Assembly: GCA_965204525.1 (NCBI GenBank)
Contig: OZ241994.1
Coordinates: 1,426,001 to 1,490,000 of the forward strand
Length of the DNA stretch: 64,000 nucleotides
Direction: 5' to 3'
Origin: Bin5 sp965204525
Lineage (GTDB): Bacteria > Chloroflexota > Anaerolineae > Caldilineales > Caldilineaceae
This document shows positions 24,278-33,201 of the stretch, piece after piece. The notes beneath the pieces are model-generated. The model saw only the letters and a list, made by a program, of their open reading frames with translations, was not told the DNA's origin and searched no databases. Each line of letters starts with the position of its first letter. Position 1 is the first letter of the stretch. Both the position numbers and the translations under genes were made by a program.

Positions 24278-24394
24278 TTTCTCACATTCGATTGGCAGAG
24301 TGCCTCCGCTGCGCGGGCAGTGCCAGGCAGTTGCATCGTGTTTGTCGGTGCAACACAGGGCTCCGCGAATTAGAGCAAAGGAGAAACGGTTGCG

Positions 24395-26125
24395 ATGTCT
24401 GCATACGAACAGAAACCATGGGTAGAGAAGTACGAATCGGGTGTACCGGACGCAATTGAATACAACGGCCAGCTCACACATGAGATGTTGGATGCCTCGG
24501 CCCAGACCTATGCCAACCAGGTAGCGACCCGTTTGCTGCTCGCATACCTGCCATTAGGCATCACTGTACAGGCCAAGCAGACGTATGCAGAACTGAGGGA
24601 CTCCGCTGATCGCTTCGCCTTTGCTCTGCGCCGAATCGGATTGCAGCAGGGCGACCGCATCGCCATCATGCTGCCCAATATCCCTCAGCAGGTGATCTCC
24701 TTTTTCGGCGCGCTCAAGGCAGGCTGCGTTATTGTCAACACGAACCCGACCTATACGGCCCGCGAATTGAACCATCTGCTGGAGGACAGCGGCGCGGCTG
24801 CCATCGTCATTCTGAGCGGGTTTTACGAGCGGGTGGCGCAGGCAAGAGAAGGCACGGATCTCAAGCACGTCATCGTAACCGACGTGCCCGACCCGCTGGG
24901 CTTTCCATTCAACAAGCTGGTGGCGAAAAAGGTGCGGGCTTCGGGCATGATGACCGACGTACCGGACGGCCCGGGCGTGTGGGCCTTTGATAATCTGCTT
25001 GAGACGAGCGCACCCAACCCGCCCAGCATAGACGTTTCGCCAGATGATGTCGTCCTGTTCCAGTACACGGGCGGCACGACCGGCTCTCCCAAGGCGGCCA
25101 TGTTGACGCACCGGAGCGTGATGTCCAACGTGCAGCAGATCGAGGCCTGGTACAGAGACCTGGAATACGGCGGGGAGAGGACGCTGGGTGCGATCCCGTT
25201 CTTCCACGTATATGGGATGACGGTTGCCATGCTCTTTTCCATGTATACGGGCGCCGAACTGCTCGTGACACCGGACCCCCGTCAGACTGATCTTGTGCTT
25301 GACATTCTTCAGCGCGAAAAGGTGACGATGTACCCCGGCATCCCGACGATGTACACCGCGATCATCAACCATCCCAAGGTAGACGACGCCGATCTCAGTT
25401 CGATCAAGGCTTGCCTTTCGGGCGGAATGTCGTTGCCGGTTGAGATTCAGCGCCGTTTTGAACAGATCACCGGCGGCAAACTGGTGGAAGGTTACGGCCT
25501 GACCGAAACTTCACCCGTGGCCTGCGCCAACCCCATCAACGGCATGCGCAAGGAGGGCTCGATCGGCTTTCCCGTGCCGAGCACTGAGGTTGCCATCGTA
25601 GGCCTCGACCCGAATGAGGCGGGCGAATTCGAAACTGTCGCCGCGGGGGAGGAGGGTGAACTGATCGTGCGGGGCCCGCAGGTGATGAAAGGCTACTGGA
25701 AACGCCCCGAGGAAACGGCGGACGCCATCACTGAAGATGGGTGGTTCCACACCGGTGACATCGCCCGCATGGACGAAGACGGCTGCTTTTACATTGTGGA
25801 CCGAAAGAAGGACCTGATCATCGCCAGCGGGTACAACGTCGTGCCGAGAGAGGTTGAGGAAGTCCTGTATATGCACGGGGCGGTGCAGGAAGCCGTGGTG
25901 GCAGGCGTGCCGGACGCAATCCGGGGTGAAACGGTTAAGGCCTATATTGTCTTGAAGGCGGGCCAGACGAGCACACAGGACGAGATCGAGGCTTTCTGCA
26001 GAGAACATCTGGCTCCTTACAAGGTGCCGAGGCTGGTGGACTTCCGCGACGAACTGCCAAAGAGTCAGGTAGGCAAGATCCTGCGACGTGTGCTGGTTGA
26101 GGAGGAAAAGCGCAAGATGGCATGA
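24395..26125 (+). CDS. fadD: Long-chain acyl-CoA synthetase (FadD-like)
   Basis: 576 residues of the ANL adenylating superfamily. Marks: P-loop-like YTGGTTGSPKAAMLTHRS near 222, GYGLTETSPVACANP near 365, the hinge YIVDRKKDLIIASGYNVVPR near 470 and the final catalytic Lys in LPKSQVGKILRR near 560. It activates fatty acids to acyl-CoA in two steps via acyl-AMP, at the membrane or in the cytosol. Length and motif spelling fit FadD. Exact chain-length preference cannot be read. Confidence 0.92.
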   Translation: MSAYEQKPWVEKYESGVPDAIEYNGQLTHEMLDASAQTYANQVATRLLLAYLPLGITVQAKQTYAELRDSADRFAFALRRIGLQQGDRIAIMLPNIPQQVISFFGALKAGCVIVNTNPTYTARELNHLLEDSGAAAIVILSGFYERVAQAREGTDLKHVIVTDVPDPLGFPFNKLVAKKVRASGMMTDVPDGPGVWAFDNLLETSAPNPPSIDVSPDDVVLFQYTGGTTGSPKAAMLTHRSVMSNVQQIEAWYRDLEYGGERTLGAIPFFHVYGMTVAMLFSMYTGAELLVTPDPRQTDLVLDILQREKVTMYPGIPTMYTAIINHPKVDDADLSSIKACLSGGMSLPVEIQRRFEQITGGKLVEGYGLTETSPVACANPINGMRKEGSIGFPVPSTEVAIVGLDPNEAGEFETVAAGEEGELIVRGPQVMKGYWKRPEETADAITEDGWFHTGDIARMDEDGCFYIVDRKKDLIIASGYNVVPREVEEVLYMHGAVQEAVVAGVPDAIRGETVKAYIVLKAGQTSTQDEIEAFCREHLAPYKVPRLVDFRDELPKSQVGKILRRVLVEEEKRKMA

Positions 26126-26243
26126 GCGGGGACAGCGCCCGGTTTCACGTGGAAGGCTCGATCAGAAGCTGAGAGAGGAAGGTTCAGGGAGAGGGCTGCA
26201 TTTGACAGTTTCGGCGCCGACTCTTATGATGAGAAGCGTGTGC

Positions 26244-26326
<83 letters not shown>

Positions 26327-26426
26327 CCGAAGATGGGATGCGTGAGGTGTTCGCTCACGTATCCCTTTTTTGTTGTCCGGGTATATAAAGGCATCACCCA
26401 ATTCATGTCTTTGTGCCCAGGCGAGC

Positions 26427-27719
26427 TCAATCGTTGAGGTGCGCGAAGGCCCCCATTCCCTGGTAAATTGCGGCAGGGCCGAGATCCTCTTCGATTCGCA
26501 GCAGCTGATTGTACTTGGCGACGCGGTCGCTGCGGGCGGGGGCCCCGGTCTTGATCTGCCCGGTGTTGAAGGCCACGACCAGGTCGGCGATGGTGTCATC
26601 CTCTGTCTCGCCTGACCGGTGGCTGACAACTGCGGCCCAGCCTGCGCGGTGGCTCATCTCGATGGCGGCGATGCTTTCGGTCAGGGTGCCGATCTGGTTG
26701 ACTTTGCACAGCAGGGCGTTACAGGCGCGCTGCTCTATGGCGCGTTCAATGCGCTTGACATTCGTCACCAGGAGATCGTCTCCCACCAGCTGGACTCGTT
26801 CCCCTACTCTTGCGTGGAGCTGGCTCCAGCCGTCCCAGTCGTCTTCCGCCATGCCGTCTTCAATTGAGATGATGGGATAGCGGTCGCACCAGTCCGCCCA
26901 GAGATCGACGAGCTCTTCACTGGAGAGTTCCAAGCCCTCAATTTCGAGCTTGTAGCGCCCAGTCTCCTCGACGTAAAGTTCGCTCACGGCCGGGTCCAGT
27001 GCGATGAAAATATCTTCGGCCGGTCGATATCCCGCCTTCTCTATTGCCTGAAGTATCACCTCGATTGCGGCGGCGTTCCCTCCCAGGCTGGGCGCGAATC
27101 CGCCTTCGTCGCCAACGTTGGTGCCGTAACCGGCATCGTGGAGTACCTCTTTGAGGGCGTGATAGATCTCGGTCCCCCAGCGGACGCCTTCGGTGAAGGA
27201 GGGGGCGCCGGCCGGCATTACCATAAATTCCTGGAAATCGGTGCTATTCGCCGCGTGTTTGCCCCCGTTGAGGATGTTCATCATGGGCACCGGAAGCGCG
27301 TGGGCATTGACGCCGCCCAGGTAGCGGTACAGAGGCAGGCTGGCGGCGGCGGCGGCCGCTTTGGCGGCGGCGAGGCTGACGCCCAAAATGGCATTTGCGC
27401 CCAGCTTGCTCTTGTTGTGTGTGCCGTCCAGCTCCAGCATGGCCTGATCGATGGCTACCTGATCGAGCGCGTCCACACCCTTCAAACATTGTGCGAGAGC
27501 AGTGTTGACATTCTCCACTGCCTGCATGACGCCTTTTCCGCCATACTTTGACTTGTCGCCGTCCCGCAGCTCGACCGCCTCATGGACACCTGTACTGGCT
27601 CCGCTGGGCACGGCTGCGCGTCCGGTTGCGCCGCCGCTCAACCGGATCTCGACCTCGACAGTAGGGTTGCCCCGACTGTCAAGAATCTGACGTCCGACAA
27701 TGGTTTCGATATGGGTCAT
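26427..27719 (-). CDS. eno: Enolase
   Basis: 430 residues, normal enolase length. Start IVGRQILDSRGNPTVEVEI, SGASTGVHEAVELRDGD, LPVPMMNILNGGKHA, GTNVGDEGGFAPSL, IISIEDGMAEDDWDGW (metal Asp/Glu), DDLLVTNVKRI and the enolase signature region CNALLCKVNQIGTLTE, then VVSHRSGETEDDTIADLVVA and TGAPARSDRVAKYNQLLRIE. It catalyses 2-phosphoglycerate to phosphoenolpyruvate in glycolysis. All catalytic parts present. Convergent with the tRNA gene. Confidence 0.98.
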   Translation of the reverse strand: MTHIETIVGRQILDSRGNPTVEVEIRLSGGATGRAAVPSGASTGVHEAVELRDGDKSKYGGKGVMQAVENVNTALAQCLKGVDALDQVAIDQAMLELDGTHNKSKLGANAILGVSLAAAKAAAAAASLPLYRYLGGVNAHALPVPMMNILNGGKHAANSTDFQEFMVMPAGAPSFTEGVRWGTEIYHALKEVLHDAGYGTNVGDEGGFAPSLGGNAAAIEVILQAIEKAGYRPAEDIFIALDPAVSELYVEETGRYKLEIEGLELSSEELVDLWADWCDRYPIISIEDGMAEDDWDGWSQLHARVGERVQLVGDDLLVTNVKRIERAIEQRACNALLCKVNQIGTLTESIAAIEMSHRAGWAAVVSHRSGETEDDTIADLVVAFNTGQIKTGAPARSDRVAKYNQLLRIEEDLGPAAIYQGMGAFAHLND

Positions 27720-27835
27720 CGGATTATCCCCTGTTTCTTTCCGCCGGTACGGCCTTCTTTCGTTTCATGTAGAAGAGCGCAAGTCGCATCCACTGCCTGC
27801 GGCTGCGAGCCCTGCTCCTGTGTGCCGGTGGAAAC

Positions 27836-27864
27836 TTGAACAAAACCGTAAAAATTAGTATGCT
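27836..27864 (+). promoter_or_regulatory. sigma70-type promoter for the cysteine desulfurase gene
   Basis: TTGAAC (27836-27841), 17-base A-rich spacer, TATGCT (27859-27864), about 70 nt before the start codon at 27940. Confidence 0.65.
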
Positions 27865-27939
27865 ATTCCACTACGATAGTGCCCATGCAGTGATCCTGCA
27901 AGTCGCACAGGATGCCAGCGGCAGAAGAAAGATTGGCGT

Positions 27940-29133
27940 ATGACAATGATCTACCTGGACCATTCGGCTACAACGCCGTTACGCCCAGAGGTTCTGGCGG
28001 CAATGGAGCCGTATTACGGTTCGACCGACCTGAGAGACAGCTCGAAGTACGGAAACCCATCCAGCATCCACAGGGCGGGTCGGGCAGCTCATGCCGGATT
28101 GAGCGAGGCCCGGCGCACGATTGCCGACGTCCTCGGCGCCAAACCAAACGAGATTGTTTTGACCGGTTGCGGGAGCGAAAGCGATAACGCGGCCCTGCGT
28201 GGGATTGCCCTGGCCCGGCGCACCCAATGCGGCGCAGACCGTATCATTACCACGCCGGTTGAGCATCACGCAGTGCTCTATACCGCCGAGGACTTGCGAG
28301 ACTACTTCGGATTCGAGTTGACGCTGCTGCCGGTGGACGGCGAGGGTCTGGTCAGTGCGGACGACTTGGGTCGGGCACTTGGCGACGGCTCTGACGTTGC
28401 AGTGGTCAGCGTCATGTATGCCAACAACGAGATTGGCAGCGTGCAGGCGATTGGCGAATTGGGCGCGCTTTGTCGGGAGCGAAAGGTGCCGTTCCACACC
28501 GATGCGGTGCAGGCGGCGGGAAAGTTGCCTTTGGATGTCGATAGGTTGAACGTGGACGCGCTCAGTGCCAGCGCACACAAGTTTTACGGGCCGAAGGGCG
28601 TTGGATTTCTCTACCTGCGGCGCGGTACACCTTTTCATCCTTTTCTCACCGGCGGCAGCCACGAAGGGAGGCGGCGGGCCGGGACGCAGAATGTACCTGG
28701 CATCGTAGGGATGGCGACCGCTCTGGCTCTGTGCGAAGCGGAACGAGAAACGGAAATGGCCCGTTTGCGCCAGTTGCGGGACCGGATCATTGGCCACACG
28801 CTGGAGTCAGTTGCGGGCGCGCGATTGACCGGCAGCCTGACGAACAGGCTGGCAAATCACGCGAGTTTCACAGTTCGTGACGTGGAGGCGGAGGGCATTC
28901 TGATCGCCCTGGATCTGGCCGGGATTGCGGCCAGCAGCGGCAGCGCATGCACAAGCGCGCGGCAGCGGCCCAGTCACGTTTTGGAAGCAGTCGGAGTTCC
29001 CGTAGAGGAGCTGGCGGGTGGTTTGCGGTTGAGCCTCGGCCTCAGCAACGACGCGGATCAGATCGATTTCCTCCTGGAGAAGCTGCCGCAGATCGTCGAC
29101 CGGCACCGGCAGATCTCGCCAGTGCCTCTGTAA
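27940..29133 (+). CDS. Cysteine desulfurase (NifS/IscS family)
   Basis: 397 residues. Marks: IYLDHSATTPLRPEVLAAM at the start, TSGATEAD-like GCGSESDNAALRGIA near 68, EHHAVLYTAEDL near 105, SVMYANNEIGSVQAIGEL near 152, SASAHKFYGPKGVGFLYLRR near 208 with the PLP-Lys, and ASSGSACTSARQRPSHVLEA near 330 with the active-site Cys in a short loop. It frees sulfur from cysteine for Fe-S cluster or thiolated cofactor synthesis. No iscU is adjacent, so which sulfur pathway it feeds is open. Confidence 0.92.
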   Translation: MTMIYLDHSATTPLRPEVLAAMEPYYGSTDLRDSSKYGNPSSIHRAGRAAHAGLSEARRTIADVLGAKPNEIVLTGCGSESDNAALRGIALARRTQCGADRIITTPVEHHAVLYTAEDLRDYFGFELTLLPVDGEGLVSADDLGRALGDGSDVAVVSVMYANNEIGSVQAIGELGALCRERKVPFHTDAVQAAGKLPLDVDRLNVDALSASAHKFYGPKGVGFLYLRRGTPFHPFLTGGSHEGRRRAGTQNVPGIVGMATALALCEAERETEMARLRQLRDRIIGHTLESVAGARLTGSLTNRLANHASFTVRDVEAEGILIALDLAGIAASSGSACTSARQRPSHVLEAVGVPVEELAGGLRLSLGLSNDADQIDFLLEKLPQIVDRHRQISPVPL

Positions 29134-29181
29134 GCAAATCCATCGCCGCCCGGGTGTTGACGGCGGCGGCTCCACATTGGT

Positions 29182-29757
29182 ATGCGCAGCTCTCCACGAA
29201 ATCGTTCTCACCAGATCTCTTCAAGCGGACACGGCCTGACGCTTGTCGGTCTGCTCAGCCTGGACTTGCCGGCGATTGTCAGCGTGATCTTTGTCGTTGG
29301 CGCCATTGTTCCCGCATCGCTTGTCCTCACACTCGGTTATCTGCCCTTTGGCTTTTTCAACGCCGCGTTCGGACGCGGCAACATGGACAGGCTGGTGTTT
29401 GAAGGAGCAGAGATTCCTTTGCTGGTGGCAGGGGCGGGAACCGTCCTCCTGTTGGCGGCGCCGACACTCTACTGGCGAGTCCAGCACTTCCGTCGGATCC
29501 TGCTTTCCACGACAATTGCCCCCGGTCAGATCAGGAGTTTGAATTTCACTCCGCTGGAGTTCAGCGTTGACTACGTGTACTGGTTTCATCAGCGGGCGTA
29601 CACCGGCCGCAATGCGATCCGCCGCAGTCACCGACGGGAAAAGCGGGCGAGTCTACGTCCTGGCCAAGACATCACAGCCCTGGTCGACAGTTTTCAGCCG
29701 GAGGCTTCGATTGTCCTGGAACTGTATTCCCGCAATGAGTCCGGTATGGCCCTGTAA
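29182..29757 (+). CDS. Membrane protein of unknown function (DUF3592-like)
   Basis: 191 residues with two long hydrophobic segments (about 30-58 and 78-100), then a cytosolic or periplasmic domain whose end, LRPGQDITALVDSFQPEASI followed by VLELY, resembles the DUF3592 pattern (G-x-x-V-x-V-x-x-x-P-x-x-P-x-x-A). Family assignment tentative. Same strand as its neighbours, with 124 bp to the next gene. Confidence 0.6.
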   Translation: MRSSPRNRSHQISSSGHGLTLVGLLSLDLPAIVSVIFVVGAIVPASLVLTLGYLPFGFFNAAFGRGNMDRLVFEGAEIPLLVAGAGTVLLLAAPTLYWRVQHFRRILLSTTIAPGQIRSLNFTPLEFSVDYVYWFHQRAYTGRNAIRRSHRREKRASLRPGQDITALVDSFQPEASIVLELYSRNESGMAL

Positions 29758-29880
29758 ATGCCGGCCGGGCTGCCTCAATCCATCTCCGCTTCATCTCCTT
29801 CGAAAAGACCGGCAGCAGGCCGGTACGGGCTGATACACGATACATGGGAAGCTGCCCATTTGCGTTATACTTAACCCGGT

Positions 29881-31011
29881 ATGGACCTTGACTGGACTTA
29901 CAGGCCGCGCCGTCGACGCCGCAGAGGGTGTTTCGTCTGGAGCGGTTTGATTCTGCTTCTGGCCGTCTATCTTTACATTCAGCGACCGGACTGGCTTGTG
30001 AGGCAGCCGCCGCCGCCCGCGACGACGCCTACGCCCAGCGCGCTCTACTGGCAGACGAAGGCGGAAGCGCATATTACCGCCGGGAATTTCAGCGAAGCTG
30101 CCGCGGCGCTGGAGCGAATGGCCGAACTGGAACCTGAAAATGCCTACCCCCTGGTTGCCCTGGCCGGTTTGCACCTGATGGCGCGCCGGGTCGAACAGGC
30201 CTACGCGCTCACGCAGAAGGCTGTTCGGCTCGAGGCAAAAAATGTGGATGCGCTGGCGATGCATGCACGCGTGCTCGACTGGCGCGGGAACTACGATTCG
30301 GCCAGCGATTTCGCTTTCCAGGCGCTCGAACTGGAACCGGACAACCCCGACGTCCTGGCAGTGTTGGGCGAGATCTACAGTGATGTTGGGAACTACACGC
30401 TGGCTCTGGAATATCTGGAAGAGGCGCTGGCCATCGATCCCTCGAATGTGATGGCCCGCCGAAACCTTGGCTACTTGTTTGAAGTACAGAAGGAGTTTGA
30501 GCGGGCCATCGTCGAATACGGCCGGGCCGCTGAACTGGCGCCGAATCGACCCGATCTGTTCATCGAATTGGGAAGGCAATACGAGCACCAGGAAGAGTGG
30601 GGACTTGCCATTGAGAGCTATGAAAAGGCTGTAAATGCAGGGGAGACCGCATTCGCGCTCGACGCGCTCGGCTGGGCGCTGTGGCAGAGCAACGATTTCC
30701 TCCAGGCGTTGCGGATATTGCGTCGGGCGGCAGAGTTGGAACCCGACAATGGCCTTGTATTGGCCCACCTGGGCATGGCGTATTATCGCCGTCTGAACTA
30801 CGAGAGCGCAGCCGAAACGATGGAGCGCGCCGCAAGCCTCCTGGATGAAGATGAACTCAATGCCCAATTCACCTTGATTCTGGGACTGTCTCACGTCCTG
30901 AAGAAGCCGCAGGAGTGCCACTTGGGCGTTCCCTGGCTGCGCAAGACGCTGGAATTCGCTCCTGGACTGTCTTCTGCTCTATACGGTCTGCGTCAGTGTA
31001 GTTCCAGTTAG
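29881..31011 (+). CDS. Membrane-anchored TPR-repeat protein
   Basis: 376 residues. A basic N-terminus (RPRRRRRRG) and one transmembrane segment at about 17-34 (IN-to-OUT by charge) are followed by a Pro-rich linker and at least eight tetratricopeptide repeats (for example FSEAAAALERMAELEPENAY, YTLALEYLEEALAIDPSNVM, FERAIVEYGRAAELAPNRPD). TPRs mediate protein-protein contact; partner unknown. A TATACT -10-like box lies 14 nt before the ATG. Confidence 0.85.
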   Translation: MDLDWTYRPRRRRRRGCFVWSGLILLLAVYLYIQRPDWLVRQPPPPATTPTPSALYWQTKAEAHITAGNFSEAAAALERMAELEPENAYPLVALAGLHLMARRVEQAYALTQKAVRLEAKNVDALAMHARVLDWRGNYDSASDFAFQALELEPDNPDVLAVLGEIYSDVGNYTLALEYLEEALAIDPSNVMARRNLGYLFEVQKEFERAIVEYGRAAELAPNRPDLFIELGRQYEHQEEWGLAIESYEKAVNAGETAFALDALGWALWQSNDFLQALRILRRAAELEPDNGLVLAHLGMAYYRRLNYESAAETMERAASLLDEDELNAQFTLILGLSHVLKKPQECHLGVPWLRKTLEFAPGLSSALYGLRQCSSS

Positions 31012-31106
31012 CAGGCTGGCGATTCCTCTTTTCGGGTTGTTGTTGACCTACACAACTCTGCGCTGGCAAACGAGAGCGGTCCTACCGTTACAAACTGTCG
31101 TTTCAA

Positions 31107-32753
31107 ATGTCTTACAACCGCGCCCGGCTGAAATCCTCCTTGCCCCGCCCCACAATTGCAGCGCCATCACGCGACGACGGGCAGCAGGAGCCTGCGGAGC
31201 AACCGCAGCAGCCCGAACCGAAGCGGCCGCCTGCCCAAGCCGAACGCAGCGCCTTGATCCGAGAGCGGGTCGCCACCCGTACAGTTACTTCCAAGCGGCG
31301 CCTGCAGCGTACTGGCACGCCCCTTAGCGTCTTACAGCAACCGATTCAGGCAGGGATGCGGAAGGTCTTCGACCTGCGTCGCCTCCTCTTTGTGGTGGGG
31401 GTGACCGCAATCGTTCTGCTCCTGCCCACGCCGGCCGGCTTGAGCGTTGACGGCCACAAGGCACTAGCGCTTTTTGCCTTCTCGGGGCTGATCCTTGCGC
31501 TGGAACCGGCGCCGCTGCCAATCGTCGCTCTGCTGGTGCCAATTGTTCAGATTGCGCTCGGGGTGGATGACGCTGGAGGGGCGTTCGAACCGTTTGGCAC
31601 GCCGGTCGTCTTCCTGATCCTTGGTAGCCTCTTCCTGGCTGAGGCGTTGCGAAAACACGGGTTGACGCGTCGACTGGCCCTCCAAGCTATTGTAAGCAGC
31701 AGAGGACGGTTCGGGCCGCTGCTGTTGGCGCTCATGGCAATCACCGGCGGGCTCAGCATGTTCGTCCTGAACACGGCCACGGCCGCGGTGCTGATTCCGG
31801 TCGCAATTACGATTGCCCAACAGGTGCCGCGACCGGAGGACGGGCGGAAGGCTCTGGCGGTCCTGATCCTCGCCATCGGCTACAGTTCGAGCATCGGCGC
31901 GATTGCCACGATCATGGGGAGTGGCGAGAACGCGATCGCCAGTGGTCTGCTGGGCCAGTTATACGGGTTTGGATTCGTCGACTGGATGAAATATGGTCTG
32001 CCGGTAGCGCTGTTGCTGATACCGCTTGTGTGGCTGCTGCTGCCGCGGCTGTTCGCACTGCCGGCGCTGACGATCGATATCGAACCGGCCAGACGGGAGA
32101 TCGAGAGGCTGGGCAGGCTATCGGGGCCAGAGAGGGAGATCATCGCCGTGCTGCTTGTGTCGATCAGCCTGTGGGTTGCCGGTGGGTATATTGAGCATCT
32201 GCTCAAGCTGCCGGCAACTCTGTTGAGCAGCGCGGTGATCGCCATTGGCGCGGTCGCGGTGCTTTCGGTCGAAAAAATCGTAGACTGGAGCGATTTGAAA
32301 GGCGTAAACTGGGGTGTCTTCTTTGTCATTGGCGCGGGCCTGACGCTGGGTGATGCGCTGGAGAAAACCGGCGCCAGCGCCTGGTTCGCCAACCTGGTTG
32401 CGCCGTCGCTTGAGGGCTTGCCCTTTTTCGGCGTACTGGCGGCGTTGATCCTGCTGGCTTTCTGCATCACGCAGTTCATGAACAATGTGCCGCTTGGAGC
32501 CATCCTGGCGCCGGTACTCATCACATTGGGACAGGCATCGGGCATTGACCCGGTGCGGCTTGTCATTCCGACGATTTTCGCGGTCGCCCTGGCATTCGCG
32601 CTGCCCAGCGGTTCGGCGCGGATGATTCTTATCGCGGTCACCGGTGTGGTGAACCGGCAGGAGATGCTGCGCACAGGTGTGATCGTTGGGCTGGCATGTT
32701 CGGGCACTATCTTTATGTTCTTCCTGATGCTCAGCCAGCTGGGCATGATCTGA
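31107..32753 (+). CDS. SLC13/DASS-type anion:sodium symporter
   Basis: 548 residues. About 80 polar, Arg/Pro/Gln-rich N-terminal residues precede a transmembrane domain of about 11-12 segments. DASS marks: VVFLILGSLFLAEALRKHGL near 165, the SNT-like FVLNTATAAVLIPVAITIAQ near 208 and the second NT motif QFMNNVPLGAILAPVLITLG near 460. The family imports di/tricarboxylates or sulfate with Na+. The long N-terminus is unusual; ATG at residue about 84 (MRKVFDLRRLLF) could be an alternative start, since 31107 has no clear ribosome site. Confidence 0.85.
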   Translation: MSYNRARLKSSLPRPTIAAPSRDDGQQEPAEQPQQPEPKRPPAQAERSALIRERVATRTVTSKRRLQRTGTPLSVLQQPIQAGMRKVFDLRRLLFVVGVTAIVLLLPTPAGLSVDGHKALALFAFSGLILALEPAPLPIVALLVPIVQIALGVDDAGGAFEPFGTPVVFLILGSLFLAEALRKHGLTRRLALQAIVSSRGRFGPLLLALMAITGGLSMFVLNTATAAVLIPVAITIAQQVPRPEDGRKALAVLILAIGYSSSIGAIATIMGSGENAIASGLLGQLYGFGFVDWMKYGLPVALLLIPLVWLLLPRLFALPALTIDIEPARREIERLGRLSGPEREIIAVLLVSISLWVAGGYIEHLLKLPATLLSSAVIAIGAVAVLSVEKIVDWSDLKGVNWGVFFVIGAGLTLGDALEKTGASAWFANLVAPSLEGLPFFGVLAALILLAFCITQFMNNVPLGAILAPVLITLGQASGIDPVRLVIPTIFAVALAFALPSGSARMILIAVTGVVNRQEMLRTGVIVGLACSGTIFMFFLMLSQLGMI

Positions 32754-32793
32754 TGGAAGGCGCTACTTTTGCGAATGTGACAGGGGGTAGAGT

Positions 32794-33141
32794 ATGCGAG
32801 TCTGGCTAATTGGCGCCGGCAATATCGGTTCGGTCGCGCTGCGCCAACTTCAGAAGAACCCGGCTGTCGAAATCTTCGTCAGTGACCCTTCGGACCAACC
32901 GGAAGCTGTGCACAGCGGCTTGATCGAGCGGGTCGATCTGGTCGCCAACATTTCGCCCGTCAATGTCAATGAGATTGCGCGACGCGTGCGCCCGGACCTG
33001 ATTCTCCTTTCTCCCGGAATCGGTGAGCAGGGATTCGGAGCAGTTGAAGGCAGCAAGGCCCTTTCGGAGGCGCTGAACTACGAGACGACAATTGCGAGCG
33101 AATACCCGTGCCTGATCCTTTCGCTGTCCAACCATAGCTGA
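32794..33141 (+). CDS. Small Rossmann-fold (NAD-binding-like) protein
   Basis: 115 residues: MRVWLIGAGNIGSVALRQLQ gives a GxGxxG nucleotide-binding loop, then EIFVSDPSDQPEAV (acidic end of strand 2) and RPDLILLSPG. It is only one Rossmann half, shorter than saccharopine dehydrogenase or TrkA-N proteins, so either a stand-alone regulator domain or a shortened relic. It lies 41 bp after the transporter gene, probably the same transcript. Confidence 0.65.
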   Translation: MRVWLIGAGNIGSVALRQLQKNPAVEIFVSDPSDQPEAVHSGLIERVDLVANISPVNVNEIARRVRPDLILLSPGIGEQGFGAVEGSKALSEALNYETTIASEYPCLILSLSNHS

Positions 33142-33201
33142 ATGGCGCCGTTCGATAAGCTGGAAGGCATCTGCCTCACTACCATTTGCAGAAGTTGAAA
33201 G